Origin: Tamlana crocina
GTDB lineage: Bacteria; Bacteroidota; Bacteroidia; Flavobacteriales; Flavobacteriaceae
NCBI GenBank assembly: GCA_040429635.1
Contig: CP158972.1
Coordinates: forward strand, 1,436,001 to 1,500,000
Direction: 5' to 3'
DNA length: 64,000 nt
Below are positions 36,158 through 45,232 of this stretch, one piece after another. Position numbers and translations under genes: made by a program. The notes under the pieces are model-generated. The model did not search any database and was not told where the DNA came from. It saw nothing but the letters and a program-made list of their open reading frames with translations. The first letter of the stretch is position 1. Each line of letters begins with the position of its first letter.

Positions 36158-37804
36158 TTATCTTGACATTTCAACATCTCCTTCGGAAAAGTTAAATTTT
36201 ATAGGTTGGTTAAAATATTTGCCATCCATAGTTTCTATATTGACTAAATATTTCCTTTTTATCAAACGCTCCGTTAAGGCTTTGTGTTTTTTAGTTATAA
36301 TATTATCAATTAAAATAAGACCAGAAGAACTATTTGGAATAATATCTAAATTAAAAGTCTCTATTCTTAGTAAAAAAGGTCTTGATTTTATTTTGTTTTC
36401 AGGAATAAATGGTGTGCCGATTGATGGATTGTTTTCATTTGTTTCATAACCATTAGTAGGCTTAAGTTCCAAATCTTCAGTAAAATGAAGAGGAATCATA
36501 TTTTTATAGTAATCAGAATGTCTAATTTGTCCTGAAATTGTAATTGACAGCGAAGTCAATATTTGACTACGATTACCATCTTTATCTATTCCTTCTGAAT
36601 AAAATGGATGATATTCGACTTCTATATTGTCAAATATACTTGAGGGCCAAACTATTTCATCAATTAATGCTTTATCATCTGGTATGTTTGAAATATCAAA
36701 TTTATCTTCATAGTAACAATCTTTTAATAATCTTATGCTTTCCTTAATTCTATCAATTAGCTTAATTTCAAATTCCTTAAAATAAAGCAAGTAATCATCA
36801 AACCTTTCATCTTTAATTACTTGTATTTGATTATAGGCATCATATAGAGTATTGAGGTTTATTTGTGTTCTTTCCAAGAATGTCACTTTATCTTTTTTTA
36901 AGGTTAGATTTAATAAGCCAAAAGGTTTAAATGAAGCTAATCTATAATCCACAGGTGCTGATTTATCTTTATCAAAATCAGCTAAGGTTGTACTTAAGTT
37001 TTCTAAAATTTCGCTTATTTTAATCGAACTTGAACTTGTTACAACAGGACTGAATGACTTGATGCCTTCAGAACCCTGAGCTAAATATGTTATTTCTACA
37101 CGACCATGCTTGGAAATTTCTTTGAAAAGGTTATCTATATCAAGTTTTGTTTTAGCATCAACTGAACCAAAACCGTTAGCTTTGATATTCGCTGTTGCTG
37201 AATATTTAGAAATTATATGATTTTTGATTTCCTTTTCAATATTACTTATGCTTACAATTGCATACACAGAAGATTTTCTTGTTTCGAACCTAACATAATG
37301 TGTACCACACCTTGTAATAAAGTCTGAAAAATTACCATCATCTAGTAGTTTTTGAAATTGCGATTTAAGACTATTATCTTTTAACTTTAATCTTCCATGG
37401 CTTGTCTCTGCTTTAACCACAAAGTAAATTGAATTCGAGATATTCTTAAAATAGTGATTTAAGGTAAAGTCGTATGTTAAAGAACCACCACCACTTACTG
37501 CATCACTTAAGTTTAATGTCGATTTAATGTCAGAATGATAAGAAAGTTTAAAATCATTACTGACTTCTTTGTAGGAAGATATAAAAAGTGAAGATACTTC
37601 CGTTTTTACAGCTCCTCCGTCTATCCACTCCTTTTCTGAACTCGTGAAGCAGTCTTGCTTAGAATCAAATATAGAATTATAATCTATGCTTGCACCAAGA
37701 TGTAAATTTGTTGAGGGGTCATAAGTTATAGTTATATCTTCTTGGGCATATGATTTTGCAACAAACACTATAAAGATATAAATAAAGATTAATTGAACTT
37801 TCAT
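36158..37804 (-). CDS. Cassette 14, second gene: secreted MACPF-like (perforin-fold) protein
   Basis: The 548-residue protein has a signal peptide ending KSYAQ. Residues about 60-280 resemble a MACPF/CDC domain: the ITRCGTHYVRFETR segment (165-176) matches the MACPF signature core, preceded by long strands and Lys/Ser-rich helices (SQFQKLLDDGNFSDF). The second half is beta-rich and unassigned. MACPF proteins form membrane pores; Bacteroidota use some against competitors. The missing GG of the canonical signature lowers certainty. The gene follows the collagen-like gene after 2 bp. Confidence 0.75.
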   Translation of the reverse strand: MKVQLIFIYIFIVFVAKSYAQEDITITYDPSTNLHLGASIDYNSIFDSKQDCFTSSEKEWIDGGAVKTEVSSLFISSYKEVSNDFKLSYHSDIKSTLNLSDAVSGGGSLTYDFTLNHYFKNISNSIYFVVKAETSHGRLKLKDNSLKSQFQKLLDDGNFSDFITRCGTHYVRFETRKSSVYAIVSISNIEKEIKNHIISKYSATANIKANGFGSVDAKTKLDIDNLFKEISKHGRVEITYLAQGSEGIKSFSPVVTSSSSIKISEILENLSTTLADFDKDKSAPVDYRLASFKPFGLLNLTLKKDKVTFLERTQINLNTLYDAYNQIQVIKDERFDDYLLYFKEFEIKLIDRIKESIRLLKDCYYEDKFDISNIPDDKALIDEIVWPSSIFDNIEVEYHPFYSEGIDKDGNRSQILTSLSITISGQIRHSDYYKNMIPLHFTEDLELKPTNGYETNENNPSIGTPFIPENKIKSRPFLLRIETFNLDIIPNSSSGLILIDNIITKKHKALTERLIKRKYLVNIETMDGKYFNQPIKFNFSEGDVEMSR

Positions 37805-37806
37805 AA

Positions 37807-39060
37807 TTAAATAATTATATATTTTCCTTCTGTTTTATTAGGCATATTAAAGAAATCAGTACTTCTTTCTTCTACATATTTGTAATTAGAATGTCGTAAT
37901 TTTCCATCTTGTCCTGGTTCACCCCATTTTCCATTTTTACCTCTTTGTCCAATATTTCCTTTAGCACCTGTGTTTCCACATCCTCCATTATCACCATTGT
38001 CTTGCCATATATCTGGAATACCTTCTGCATGACCTTTTCCGCCACCGCAACCTCTACTACCAGGGCTTCCACCTTCGCCTCCTTCACCTCCTATACCAGG
38101 TCGTCCACCTTTTCCACCTTTATACTTAGCAACTACTTTCTTATCTATTCCTTGAAAAAGAAAATCTTGCATATTTGGTTCGCTAAAATATATTTCTATA
38201 AGACCTCCGTTGCCTCCACGACCACCATTTCCACCGTCTCCACCATCACCACCATCACCACCGTTTCCAGCATTTCCGCCTCTTCCACCATCACAAGCTG
38301 ACCTGCCACATTCATTCCCATTTCCACCATTTCCACCTCGACCTCCGTTGCCACCTTCACCACCTACGCCACCTTTTTGTCCGTCTCCACCGTTGGCGCC
38401 ATCTCCTCCTTGTGCTTCTATATCTATTTTAAGATTTTCATCAAGTGTAATTTTATTCAGTTCGATTAAAATATTCGATGAATGTGTTCCATTTTCTCCA
38501 TTGCCACCATCAGAACCTCTTTTGCCTTTCGCACCATGTTTTCCATTTCCGCCTGCACCACCATTATGACAGCCTTTATTATAAAATTCAGGGACTAAAC
38601 CATCCCACTTAGTACCACAACTTGCACTTCTTCCATTGCTACCATTTCCACCACTTTGAGCCTTTTGGGTTATTGGTGGTGCTTGTGTATTATTTGTTTG
38701 ACCAGATTTTCCTAAAATACCTCTAATACTTTTTATCTTGACATGACCGCCAAGATATTTGGTCGGATAGAGTCCTAAATCACTTTTGGTATATATTATT
38801 CCATTGTTCTCAAATTTTATTTTATCAAATTTTAAGAATATTCTTCTAGCATTATCAGCATAAATATTTTCATCTTTATGACTAATTTCTACAAATCCAC
38901 TTATTAAAAGCGTTTGACCAGATTTTCCAATAATACCATCATCTTCGATTAATAATTTTTGAGGGTTATTCGGGTCATTTGAGCCTAATTCAAAAATATC
39001 TTGCCCATAAATAATAGAGCTAATTAAAATCGTGATAATTGTCAAGAATTTACTTTTCAT
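37807..39060 (-). CDS. Cassette 14, first gene: secreted collagen-like glycine-repeat protein
   Basis: The 417-residue protein has a signal peptide (FLTIITILISSIIYGQ), an N-terminal beta region (about 20-125), and two Gly-rich blocks (about 130-200 and 210-385) built on GGxG and GxY triplets (GGDGANGGDGQKGG, GGRGGNGGNG). It carries paired Cys residues in short interruptions (CGRSAC, CGGG). Its partner downstream is MACPF-like. A stalk or adhesive scaffold for the pore protein is a reasonable guess only. Confidence 0.8.
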   Translation of the reverse strand: MKSKFLTIITILISSIIYGQDIFELGSNDPNNPQKLLIEDDGIIGKSGQTLLISGFVEISHKDENIYADNARRIFLKFDKIKFENNGIIYTKSDLGLYPTKYLGGHVKIKSIRGILGKSGQTNNTQAPPITQKAQSGGNGSNGRSASCGTKWDGLVPEFYNKGCHNGGAGGNGKHGAKGKRGSDGGNGENGTHSSNILIELNKITLDENLKIDIEAQGGDGANGGDGQKGGVGGEGGNGGRGGNGGNGNECGRSACDGGRGGNAGNGGDGGDGGDGGNGGRGGNGGLIEIYFSEPNMQDFLFQGIDKKVVAKYKGGKGGRPGIGGEGGEGGSPGSRGCGGGKGHAEGIPDIWQDNGDNGGCGNTGAKGNIGQRGKNGKWGEPGQDGKLRHSNYKYVEERSTDFFNMPNKTEGKYIII

Positions 39061-39100
39061 GTTTCTTTTATTATTTGGTTAGTAATTATTTCGTAATTGC

Positions 39101-39232
39101 GCACAACGGTCTCGTATAACCGTCAGTTACGGGATTAAATTAATGATTTTCGGTTAAGCACAGGCTTTAGCAATTCCGAGTGGATTCGGACGTAGTCGAA
39201 TCCGCCGTAATTGCGGTTATACATTGTTGGCA
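39101..39232 (-). repeat. attC13 (subfamily A), site of cassette 13
   Basis: Plus strand GCACAAC to GTTGGCA; interior identical to attC34. Confidence 0.88.
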
Positions 39233-39418
39233 ACAGTTTTTTTCGTAACTAATAATATTTTAGTTTCCGTATACTTTTTAAAATTCAGATTCCGAAAATA
39301 GTTCTTTAGATTATTTCTGAGCTGATGTTTAATTCTGTCTGTTTGATTTTGGTCAGTATAATTAAAAAAAAGGTTTATTCTTTCCGCCTATTTTATGAAA
39401 TTCCGCTTTTGTTCGATT

Positions 39419-39607
39419 CTAATTACGAACAGTTTTGAAATTTCCAAAAATTAAAGAGGTAATTAAAAGTCCTATTCCAATTCCGATAAAAGAACCCTTC
39501 GCAAAATCAGGTAATTCAAAAAATTGAGATACAATTTGTGAAGTTGAAATTACAATCATTCCAATTGATAATAAAATTAATGCTCTTCTTTTCGTTATTT
39601 TTTTCAT
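39419..39607 (-). CDS. Cassette 13: 62-residue two-helix membrane protein (copy 2)
   Basis: Identical to 18817-19005, including the long non-coding stretch on its 3' side (39233-39418) and its attC. The copies are 20 kb apart. Conservation of the non-coding part as well as the gene reflects duplication of the whole cassette. Confidence 0.6.
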   Translation of the reverse strand: MKKITKRRALILLSIGMIVISTSQIVSQFFELPDFAKGSFIGIGIGLLITSLIFGNFKTVRN

Positions 39608-39694
39608 TTGATTTTAGATTTTAAATAATTAGTATCTCAATTAAAGTATTTGTTACATTAAGTTCTAAGTTTCTCAACGTTTTGGCTAAATTGT

Positions 39695-39825
39695 TGCCAA
39701 CGGTCTCGGCTATGAGTAGTTGCGTGGTTTAGCGGTTAATTTTGCAAGTACACACCAAACTGAAAATCTGCGAGGATTTTCAGAAGTAGGCGAGAACAAG
39801 CAATTACTTATAGCCATTGTTGTAT
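39695..39825 (-). repeat. attC12 (subfamily B), site of cassette 12
   Basis: Plus strand TGCCAAC to GTTGTAT, with GGCTATGAGTAGTTGCGTG and CAATTACTTATAGCC arms. Confidence 0.88.
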
Positions 39826-39829
39826 GCAG

Positions 39830-40462
39830 TTATTTATTATAATAATTCTTAAACGAATCTCTAAAACAAATCAATGCTTCTGGATAACGTTTAATTATTT
39901 GTTTTTTTGCTCTTTTATAATTTGGTGGTATTATTCTTTGTGAATCTGAGTTTTCTACTTTCCGATGTTCCAATTTGTTTCTGCATTCGTAAAGGTTGTC
40001 CATTATTCTACCAGCTTTTTCAGCATCATTTTTCTTCTGATTAATTTGAATATATCTAGAGCGTTCTTGACCAGCATCACCTTGTTTTTCTGGTACTTCT
40101 TTTATTATTTCTTGAAGATAATGTAAAGCTAGGTGGTCAGTGAACCGAATAGCATTTTGTAACCAAGAATATAATGCTGAATTATCTTCGATTTTCTTGA
40201 AGGATGAAAACGTATTTAGGCAATTAGTGGCATCTCCTTGCGCTAGTTCATAAACAGCTGTTGTTAGTGCCTCTTCAAATTCAAATTGAATTTCATGGTC
40301 AATTACATCTTCATAGAAATAAATAAACGAATCTTCATTCATTCCTATTGTTTCTTCTTCCTTCTCGATAAGTCCAATTACTATAAGCTTATTAGAAGCA
40401 GTTAATTCTTTTCCTTCGCCAATTGAATCCTTTATGTCTTGAAGTGTTTTTAAATAATCCAT
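39830..40462 (-). CDS. Cassette 12, second gene: HEPN-motif protein, partner of reverse transcriptase
   Basis: The 210-residue helical protein starts at 40462 (MDYLKTLQDIKDSI), overlapping the upstream stop as TAATG. Its C-terminal part contains YECRNKLEHRKV (160-171), which fits the R-x4-6-H motif of HEPN ribonucleases (Arg161, His166). HEPN RNases are common effectors in abortive-infection systems. Tight coupling to a reverse transcriptase suggests a two-protein defence system. The HEPN call rests on the motif and helical content only. Confidence 0.7.
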   Translation of the reverse strand: MDYLKTLQDIKDSIGEGKELTASNKLIVIGLIEKEEETIGMNEDSFIYFYEDVIDHEIQFEFEEALTTAVYELAQGDATNCLNTFSSFKKIEDNSALYSWLQNAIRFTDHLALHYLQEIIKEVPEKQGDAGQERSRYIQINQKKNDAEKAGRIMDNLYECRNKLEHRKVENSDSQRIIPPNYKRAKKQIIKRYPEALICFRDSFKNYYNK

Positions 40463-42132
40463 TATAAAAACCAAGATTTTAGATTGTCAATTGGAATGTT
40501 AAGATTCTTTTGATGAATTAAATTTAGCACAGTTTCTTGTACATAAATTTCAGGTTCGGATTTAATTAAGTATGATAAAGAATCTGCTATCTGTGAATTG
40601 ATTTTTATTTTTTCAACTAACATTTTGTAATAACCTAATCGTACAAGAGGACTTTCTTCTTTACTTATTTTCTTGATAATTGAATTGACCTTTTGACTAT
40701 TAAAATCTAAAGTCTTACCATAAACAGCAAGTAGTTGATACTTTACCCATTCATAGTCTCTGAAGTCTTCGATTAGTTTATTGAACTCATCATTGTAATC
40801 TTTTAAATCAAAGTAATAAGTTAGATTCCAAATAAGGTTGTTCGCTTTCCAAAAGATTCTAGAAATACCAAATAACCAAATATCAACCATTTCATAATCT
40901 GGAACTTTGTCATCAATGTCAATTAAATTTTGAGTTATTAATCGCCATTTTTGTGATAGAGTTAAAAATCTCCTTACGAGTTTTACATCTTTTAGGAATG
41001 ATGATTCCAATATGTTTTCATCTTTTGTGGCATAATAAATGTCGGTGAGTTCATCCTCAATTTCATGTATAGCATCATAGTAAAAGCTTAAAGCTTCTCT
41101 TTTATCAAGAGATTTAATATTTTTCTCCTCATCACCACTTATTTGAGTTGAATCATGCTCTAAAATATCTACGTCTATTTCTTTAGATTTTTTATTCTTT
41201 TTAATTTTTATACCTGATGAATCAAGTAATCTTCCTTTTTCGTTATCAGAGTGAGCAACTTCTTGAATTGAAGTCTTCTTGATATTTATGGATAATGATT
41301 TACTTTTTAGATGCCTATCAAAAATAATTAGGGCTGAATTAAGAGTCTTTTTGTTCGAATCGTAAATTCTAATATCATCCATAAACCTATAATAGATTAA
41401 TCCATTTTTCATGGCTAACCTGTCAAGACTATCTAAAATTAGATTAGCGAAGAAATAAGAAGCTGCAGGTCCTTGTGGTATCCCAACACCAATAGTTTGA
41501 GAATCTCTCGTTCCTGACCAGAAATTAAGACACTTACCTAGTAATTCTAGAATATCATTGTCGATTTTGAAACCGTTCAGCTCTATTATTAAAGTTGAGT
41601 GAGGAATTGTGTCAAAAAAACTAGTAATGTCCGTTTCCAAACGAAACTTTATTGAGCGTTTATCCACTGTTTCGTTTATACTTTGTACAAAGCGATTGTA
41701 AAGACTTACATAATATTCAAAAAAGTAATAATCAATAACATCTTCCTCAAGTAGTTTGACTCCTTTTTTTACATCCGGATTTAAGACACTTCCAAATACA
41801 AAATGCCTGGTTTCGGCAAAATGGTCGTATGTAAATTCTGCTACATGGTTTGCAATCGCTTGATAAACAATCGCATCCTTTATTCCAAGTACAGTTTTAG
41901 TTCTTTGTGTACCATTGATTTTTGGTTCAAAATATTTAAACGGTCTACTTGGATTATATTTCCCAGAATTAATTTCTTCAGTGAGGTTTTTTAAGTTTTT
42001 AGTTAAGTTTGAGTTGAATACGCTAATTCCAAAGTAGTCTTTAGCGTCAGTCCCAACACTAGCTATAACTCGTTCCCATGCAAGTAGAATTGAATCAGGT
42101 GAAAAACAATTTTTAAATCCTTTACTATTCAT
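40462..42132 (-). CDS. Cassette 12, first gene: reverse transcriptase (defence-type, unclassified group)
   Basis: The 556-residue protein has an RT core at about 60-300: FRLETDITSFFDTIPH (165-178, first Asp), GIPQGPAASYFFANLILDSLDRL (motif B-like, 217-239) and YRFMDDIRIY (active site FMDD, 250-253). A 250-residue helical C-terminal extension follows with no known domain. There is no thumb/maturase or endonuclease domain and no msr-msd-like region was seen, so group II intron and retron identity are unlikely. It best fits the unknown-group or DRT/Abi-like RTs. The exact group needs a profile search. Confidence 0.85.
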   Translation of the reverse strand: MNSKGFKNCFSPDSILLAWERVIASVGTDAKDYFGISVFNSNLTKNLKNLTEEINSGKYNPSRPFKYFEPKINGTQRTKTVLGIKDAIVYQAIANHVAEFTYDHFAETRHFVFGSVLNPDVKKGVKLLEEDVIDYYFFEYYVSLYNRFVQSINETVDKRSIKFRLETDITSFFDTIPHSTLIIELNGFKIDNDILELLGKCLNFWSGTRDSQTIGVGIPQGPAASYFFANLILDSLDRLAMKNGLIYYRFMDDIRIYDSNKKTLNSALIIFDRHLKSKSLSINIKKTSIQEVAHSDNEKGRLLDSSGIKIKKNKKSKEIDVDILEHDSTQISGDEEKNIKSLDKREALSFYYDAIHEIEDELTDIYYATKDENILESSFLKDVKLVRRFLTLSQKWRLITQNLIDIDDKVPDYEMVDIWLFGISRIFWKANNLIWNLTYYFDLKDYNDEFNKLIEDFRDYEWVKYQLLAVYGKTLDFNSQKVNSIIKKISKEESPLVRLGYYKMLVEKIKINSQIADSLSYLIKSEPEIYVQETVLNLIHQKNLNIPIDNLKSWFL

Positions 42133-42158
42133 TTAATATATTCTGTTTTCATAATTGC

Positions 42159-42290
42159 ATACAACGGTCTCGGCTATACATCCGTTGCGGACGGATCCGC
42201 AGGATTTGTCCGCCGAAGAACGAATATAGCAATAATGTTGGAATTTTCGGCAGAAAATTCCGCCGCAATGGTTTATAGCCATTGTTGTTT
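42159..42290 (-). repeat. attC11 (subfamily C), site of ORF-poor cassette 11
   Basis: Plus strand ATACAAC to GTTGTTT; nearly identical to attC26, attC5 and attC3. Confidence 0.88.
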
Positions 42291-42574
42291 ATCAGTAGCG
42301 GCCCATAGGAGTGAGCAGGTCTGCTTGCGTTTCTGTTTTTTTAACGGCAAGAGTGATGTCGGATGTGTATGTCGGCCGTTTTTTTAAAAGTTCCTTTTTT
42401 AAGGTTTTGAGTGTTTTTTTTGTCCGCAAGGTTTTGTCGGTCAGGGCTTTTGCGCATTATTTTTAAATTTTAACCGGCAAGAGTGAGAATCCGCGTAATT
42501 ATTTGTTGTCCGCTTGGTTTTTTGCGTTTAAGTTTTGACCCGTCCGAGTGATGTCGGCCGCTATTGTGGACAAC
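42285..42574 (-). repeat. ORF-poor cassette 11 (copy B of four)
   Basis: Near-identical to the body at 25968-26258 but with 7 rather than 8 T in the run near 42336, which breaks the only frame. No gene is seen across 42159-42700 including both flanking sites. Confidence 0.7.
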
Positions 42575-42700
42575 GGTCTCGTATAACCGTCAGTTACGGA
42601 TTTAAAGTTAATAATTTTCGGTTAAGAACTGGCGTTAGCAATTCCGAGTGGATTCGGACGTAGTCGAATCCGCCGTAATTGCGGTTATACATTGTTGTGG
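42568..42700 (-). repeat. attC10 (subfamily A), site of cassette 10
   Basis: Plus strand GGACAAC to GTTGTGG, with the standard A arms; the spacer reads GGTTAAGAACTGGCG. Confidence 0.88.
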
Positions 42701-42708
42701 TTAGTTTT

Positions 42709-43149
42709 TTATTCAATTCGTTTAATATAATCGTTCATTTTCGGTTGGATATACCAAATTCCAATGAAGTAATACCAAATTCCGAAAAAGAGTCCAATTC
42801 CGTTCGATTCTTTTAATCCTTCTCTTTTTTCAAATTTTATTATTGTTCGAGAAGTCAAAATCATCAGTAAAAATATACTGAACATTGCGCCAAAATGGAA
42901 TGGTAAAATTGTCTCCATATTTATATTTCCAGTCAGTATTAAAATCCACGCACTAATCAGATAAAGAGTTGGAAATCCGACAAGAATATTCAGTAACATT
43001 TTATTCATTCCGTTGGATTCCGTATTCTTTTTATTCAGTTCAATTCCAATTGAGTACATCCAAATCAAATAAGGAATTCCCAATAATGAAAGCCAAAATA
43101 TATTCTTTGGTGTTTTGCTTAAATATCTTTTAGTCAAATCTGTTTTCAA
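42709..43149 (-). CDS. Cassette 10: four-helix membrane protein, unknown
   Basis: The 146-residue protein has four hydrophobic segments (about 17-35, 47-67, 79-98, 122-138). A loop contains TSRTIIKFEKREGLKESNG. No family was recognised. It sits alone in its cassette. Confidence 0.65.
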   Translation of the reverse strand: MKTDLTKRYLSKTPKNIFWLSLLGIPYLIWMYSIGIELNKKNTESNGMNKMLLNILVGFPTLYLISAWILILTGNINMETILPFHFGAMFSIFLLMILTSRTIIKFEKREGLKESNGIGLFFGIWYYFIGIWYIQPKMNDYIKRIE

Positions 43150-43165
43150 AGTTTTTTTAAATTAA

Positions 43166-43299
43166 CCACAACGGTCTCGTATAACCGTCAGTTACGGGTT
43201 AAAGTACGCAAATTTTTCGGTTTAGCACTGACGTTAGCAATTCCGAGTGGATTCGGACGTAGTCGAATCCGCCGTAATTGCGGTTATACATTGTTGTGG
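43166..43299 (-). repeat. attC9 (subfamily A), site of cassette 9
   Basis: Plus strand CCACAAC to GTTGTGG, standard A arms. Confidence 0.88.
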
Positions 43300-43881
43300 T
43301 TAGTTTTTTAATTCGGTTATTTTGATATTATTCAAGTTATTTATGATTCCGTCAAATTCTTTTTCGGTTAAACACCAGCGTTCATAAATCAATTCGTTTT
43401 CACTATTATAGCCTTCAATCCAAATGGTTTTTGAGTGTTCCATAGTTACTTTGTAGACGGAATCGACTACTTCTTTTTTATTGACTTGAGTTTTCGTTTT
43501 GGTGCTGAATTCCGATTTTTCAAATTCAAACTTTTCAACTTCAATTTTTTCTTTCTGTTTTTTTGCAGTTTTAAATATTTCTAAAAATTTAAAGAACTCT
43601 TTAAAAGCATTTTCGTCATTTTTTGGGTTTCTGTTGGATATTTGCCAGTGCCATCCGCCACTTTGTCCAAAATGTTCTGGTAAATGTCCGAGAATCCAGA
43701 TATTGAAGTCAGAAAAATTGTTGAACTGTTCAGTTTCGAGCTGTTCTCTGTCGCAACCTATTCCAAAACCAGTTATAAAAGCATCTAAAGAATGGAAAGT
43801 GTATCCATTTCCCAAATACATTGCTTTCCTCTTTTCAAGATGCTCTAATATTTCATATAAATTTGGTTTTCGATAACTCAT
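43300..43881 (-). CDS. Cassette 9: small soluble protein, possibly immunity-like
   Basis: The 193-residue protein opens with YEILEHLEKRKAMYLGNGYT, FHSLDAFITGFGIG and later FGQSGGWHWQISNRNP. From memory, similar openings (KRPAMYLG...SL..L..FI.G) occur in small proteins of toxin-immunity loci. The middle is Lys/Glu-rich. The assignment is weak and no catalytic motif is visible. Confidence 0.65.
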   Translation of the reverse strand: MSYRKPNLYEILEHLEKRKAMYLGNGYTFHSLDAFITGFGIGCDREQLETEQFNNFSDFNIWILGHLPEHFGQSGGWHWQISNRNPKNDENAFKEFFKFLEIFKTAKKQKEKIEVEKFEFEKSEFSTKTKTQVNKKEVVDSVYKVTMEHSKTIWIEGYNSENELIYERWCLTEKEFDGIINNLNNIKITELKN

Positions 43882-43894
43882 TTTCTCAAATTAA

Positions 43895-44025
43895 CCACAA
43901 CGGTTTCGGCTATGAGTAGTTGCGTGGTTTAGCACTTAACATTACAAGTACACACCAAACTGAAAATCCGTGAGGATTTTCAGAAGTAGGCGAGAACAAG
44001 CAATTACTTATAGCCATTGTTAGGC
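43895..44025 (-). repeat. attC8 (subfamily B), site of cassette 8
   Basis: Plus strand CCACAAC to GTTAGGC, standard B arms. Confidence 0.88.
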
Positions 44026-44802
44026 AACGTTTTTTATTATTTTTTCAATATCTGAGTCACTTTTTATTCCTTTTCCGTACTCTGTGAATTTATGTAGTAA
44101 AGGTTTCCAAGAGACCAATTCAACAATATTTTTGTCTATTAATAAATTCAAATATCTTTTAATTTCATCACTTGAATTATTTGTTGATTTAGCAACTTCG
44201 TTTATTGAAAACCAAATGTGTTCAATTGATTCAGTACAATTATCTGATTGCAACCATAATTCTTTAAAAAGCCTTTTCATTGTCTTAGGATTGTAATTAT
44301 CAGTTACCAACTTTGAACTTTCGGGTGTTAACTCAAAGAATATGTTAATCTCATTTAAAAGTACTTTTTTTGGCTTATTCTGATTTAGAAGATTGTAAAA
44401 TGGATTGTTAATTGATTTATCAATCAGTTTTCCATTCCGAATTTTCATTAAGTGTGGAAATCGGTTGTAATTTTTGAGCTTGTAAAGTGCTTTTGAAATA
44501 AATTCAGCATTATATTCCGATTCCACTTTTTTTCCATTTAGATACACGATTTCAATTCCATCTGTCAGATTCGGTATTATTTCTTCCTCGATATATTTTT
44601 TTGAGTTCTTCCGATTATTGTAACAGAAAAAATTCTTTCCACTATTTGCCGTCAAAAATTCAGAGTATTTTTTTTCAAATCGTTTTTGTTGAAAATGCAA
44701 AAACGGCATTGAAATTATAATAATTGGAAGCATTAGTATAAATAATGGAATTCCAATAACTATAACTAAAATTAGTCCGAATATGTTGTTAATCTGTTTC
44801 AA
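44020..44802 (-). CDS. Cassette 8: membrane-anchored protein with possible winged-helix tail, unknown
   Basis: The 260-residue protein has an N-terminal hydrophobic hairpin (about 7-34) followed by a soluble region. The C-terminal stretch (SINEVAKSTNNSSDEIKRYLNLLIDKNIVEL) looks like a winged helix. No catalytic motif or named family was seen. The stop lies within the attC edge. Confidence 0.65.
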   Translation of the reverse strand: MKQINNIFGLILVIVIGIPLFILMLPIIIISMPFLHFQQKRFEKKYSEFLTANSGKNFFCYNNRKNSKKYIEEEIIPNLTDGIEIVYLNGKKVESEYNAEFISKALYKLKNYNRFPHLMKIRNGKLIDKSINNPFYNLLNQNKPKKVLLNEINIFFELTPESSKLVTDNYNPKTMKRLFKELWLQSDNCTESIEHIWFSINEVAKSTNNSSDEIKRYLNLLIDKNIVELVSWKPLLHKFTEYGKGIKSDSDIEKIIKNVA

Positions 44803-44821
44803 TTTTCGTCTTTCAAATGTT

Positions 44822-44952
44822 GCCTAACGGTCTCGGCTATGAGTAGTTGCGTGGTTTAGCATTAAACTTTGCAAGTACACACCAAACTGAAAATCCGCGA
44901 GGATTTTCAGAAGTAGGCGAGAACAAGCAATTACTTATAGCCATTGTTGTGG
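44822..44952 (-). repeat. attC7 (subfamily B), site of cassette 7
   Basis: Plus strand GCCTAAC to GTTGTGG, standard B arms. Confidence 0.88.
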
Positions 44953-44960
44953 TGTCGTTT

Positions 44961-45227
44961 TTATTCGATTAATTTAATAGATTCCGGATTACAAAATTTC
45001 AATATAGGATGTGATAAAATACTTCTCCTCATCAAATCAGTTAGTAAAATATGAGCATTTTGACTATCTACCAAAACTAATTTGTCAAATTGTTTCCCGG
45101 CATATATTGCTTTGTTTTTACAATCTTGTTTTGGGACAGCAATGATTTTATTTTCTTTTTCAATAAAGAAATTAAAATATACTCTTTCATAATCTTCGCT
45201 AACCTCAAATATTTTTTTGTTATACAT
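44961..45227 (-). CDS. Cassette 7, third gene: small protein, unknown
   Basis: The 88-residue protein contains IAVPKQDCKNKAIYAGKQFDKL, echoed by YGFPKDNCNDKRVWIGIGSQEL in the gene just upstream. The two may share a small domain by duplication. It is the last gene of a three-gene cassette. Confidence 0.62.
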   Translation of the reverse strand: MYNKKIFEVSEDYERVYFNFFIEKENKIIAVPKQDCKNKAIYAGKQFDKLVLVDSQNAHILLTDLMRRSILSHPILKFCNPESIKLIE

Positions 45228-45232
45228 ACTTT

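Noticed and set aside
38210-38569. Proline-rich plus-strand protein opposite the collagen-like gene
   Set aside because: It is the antisense shadow of Gly-rich codons; the minus-strand frame has a signal peptide and coupling to the next gene.
40462-42132. Retron or group II intron identity for the reverse transcriptase
   Set aside because: No msr-msd-like inverted repeats were seen upstream, there is no maturase or endonuclease domain, and the partner is HEPN-like.
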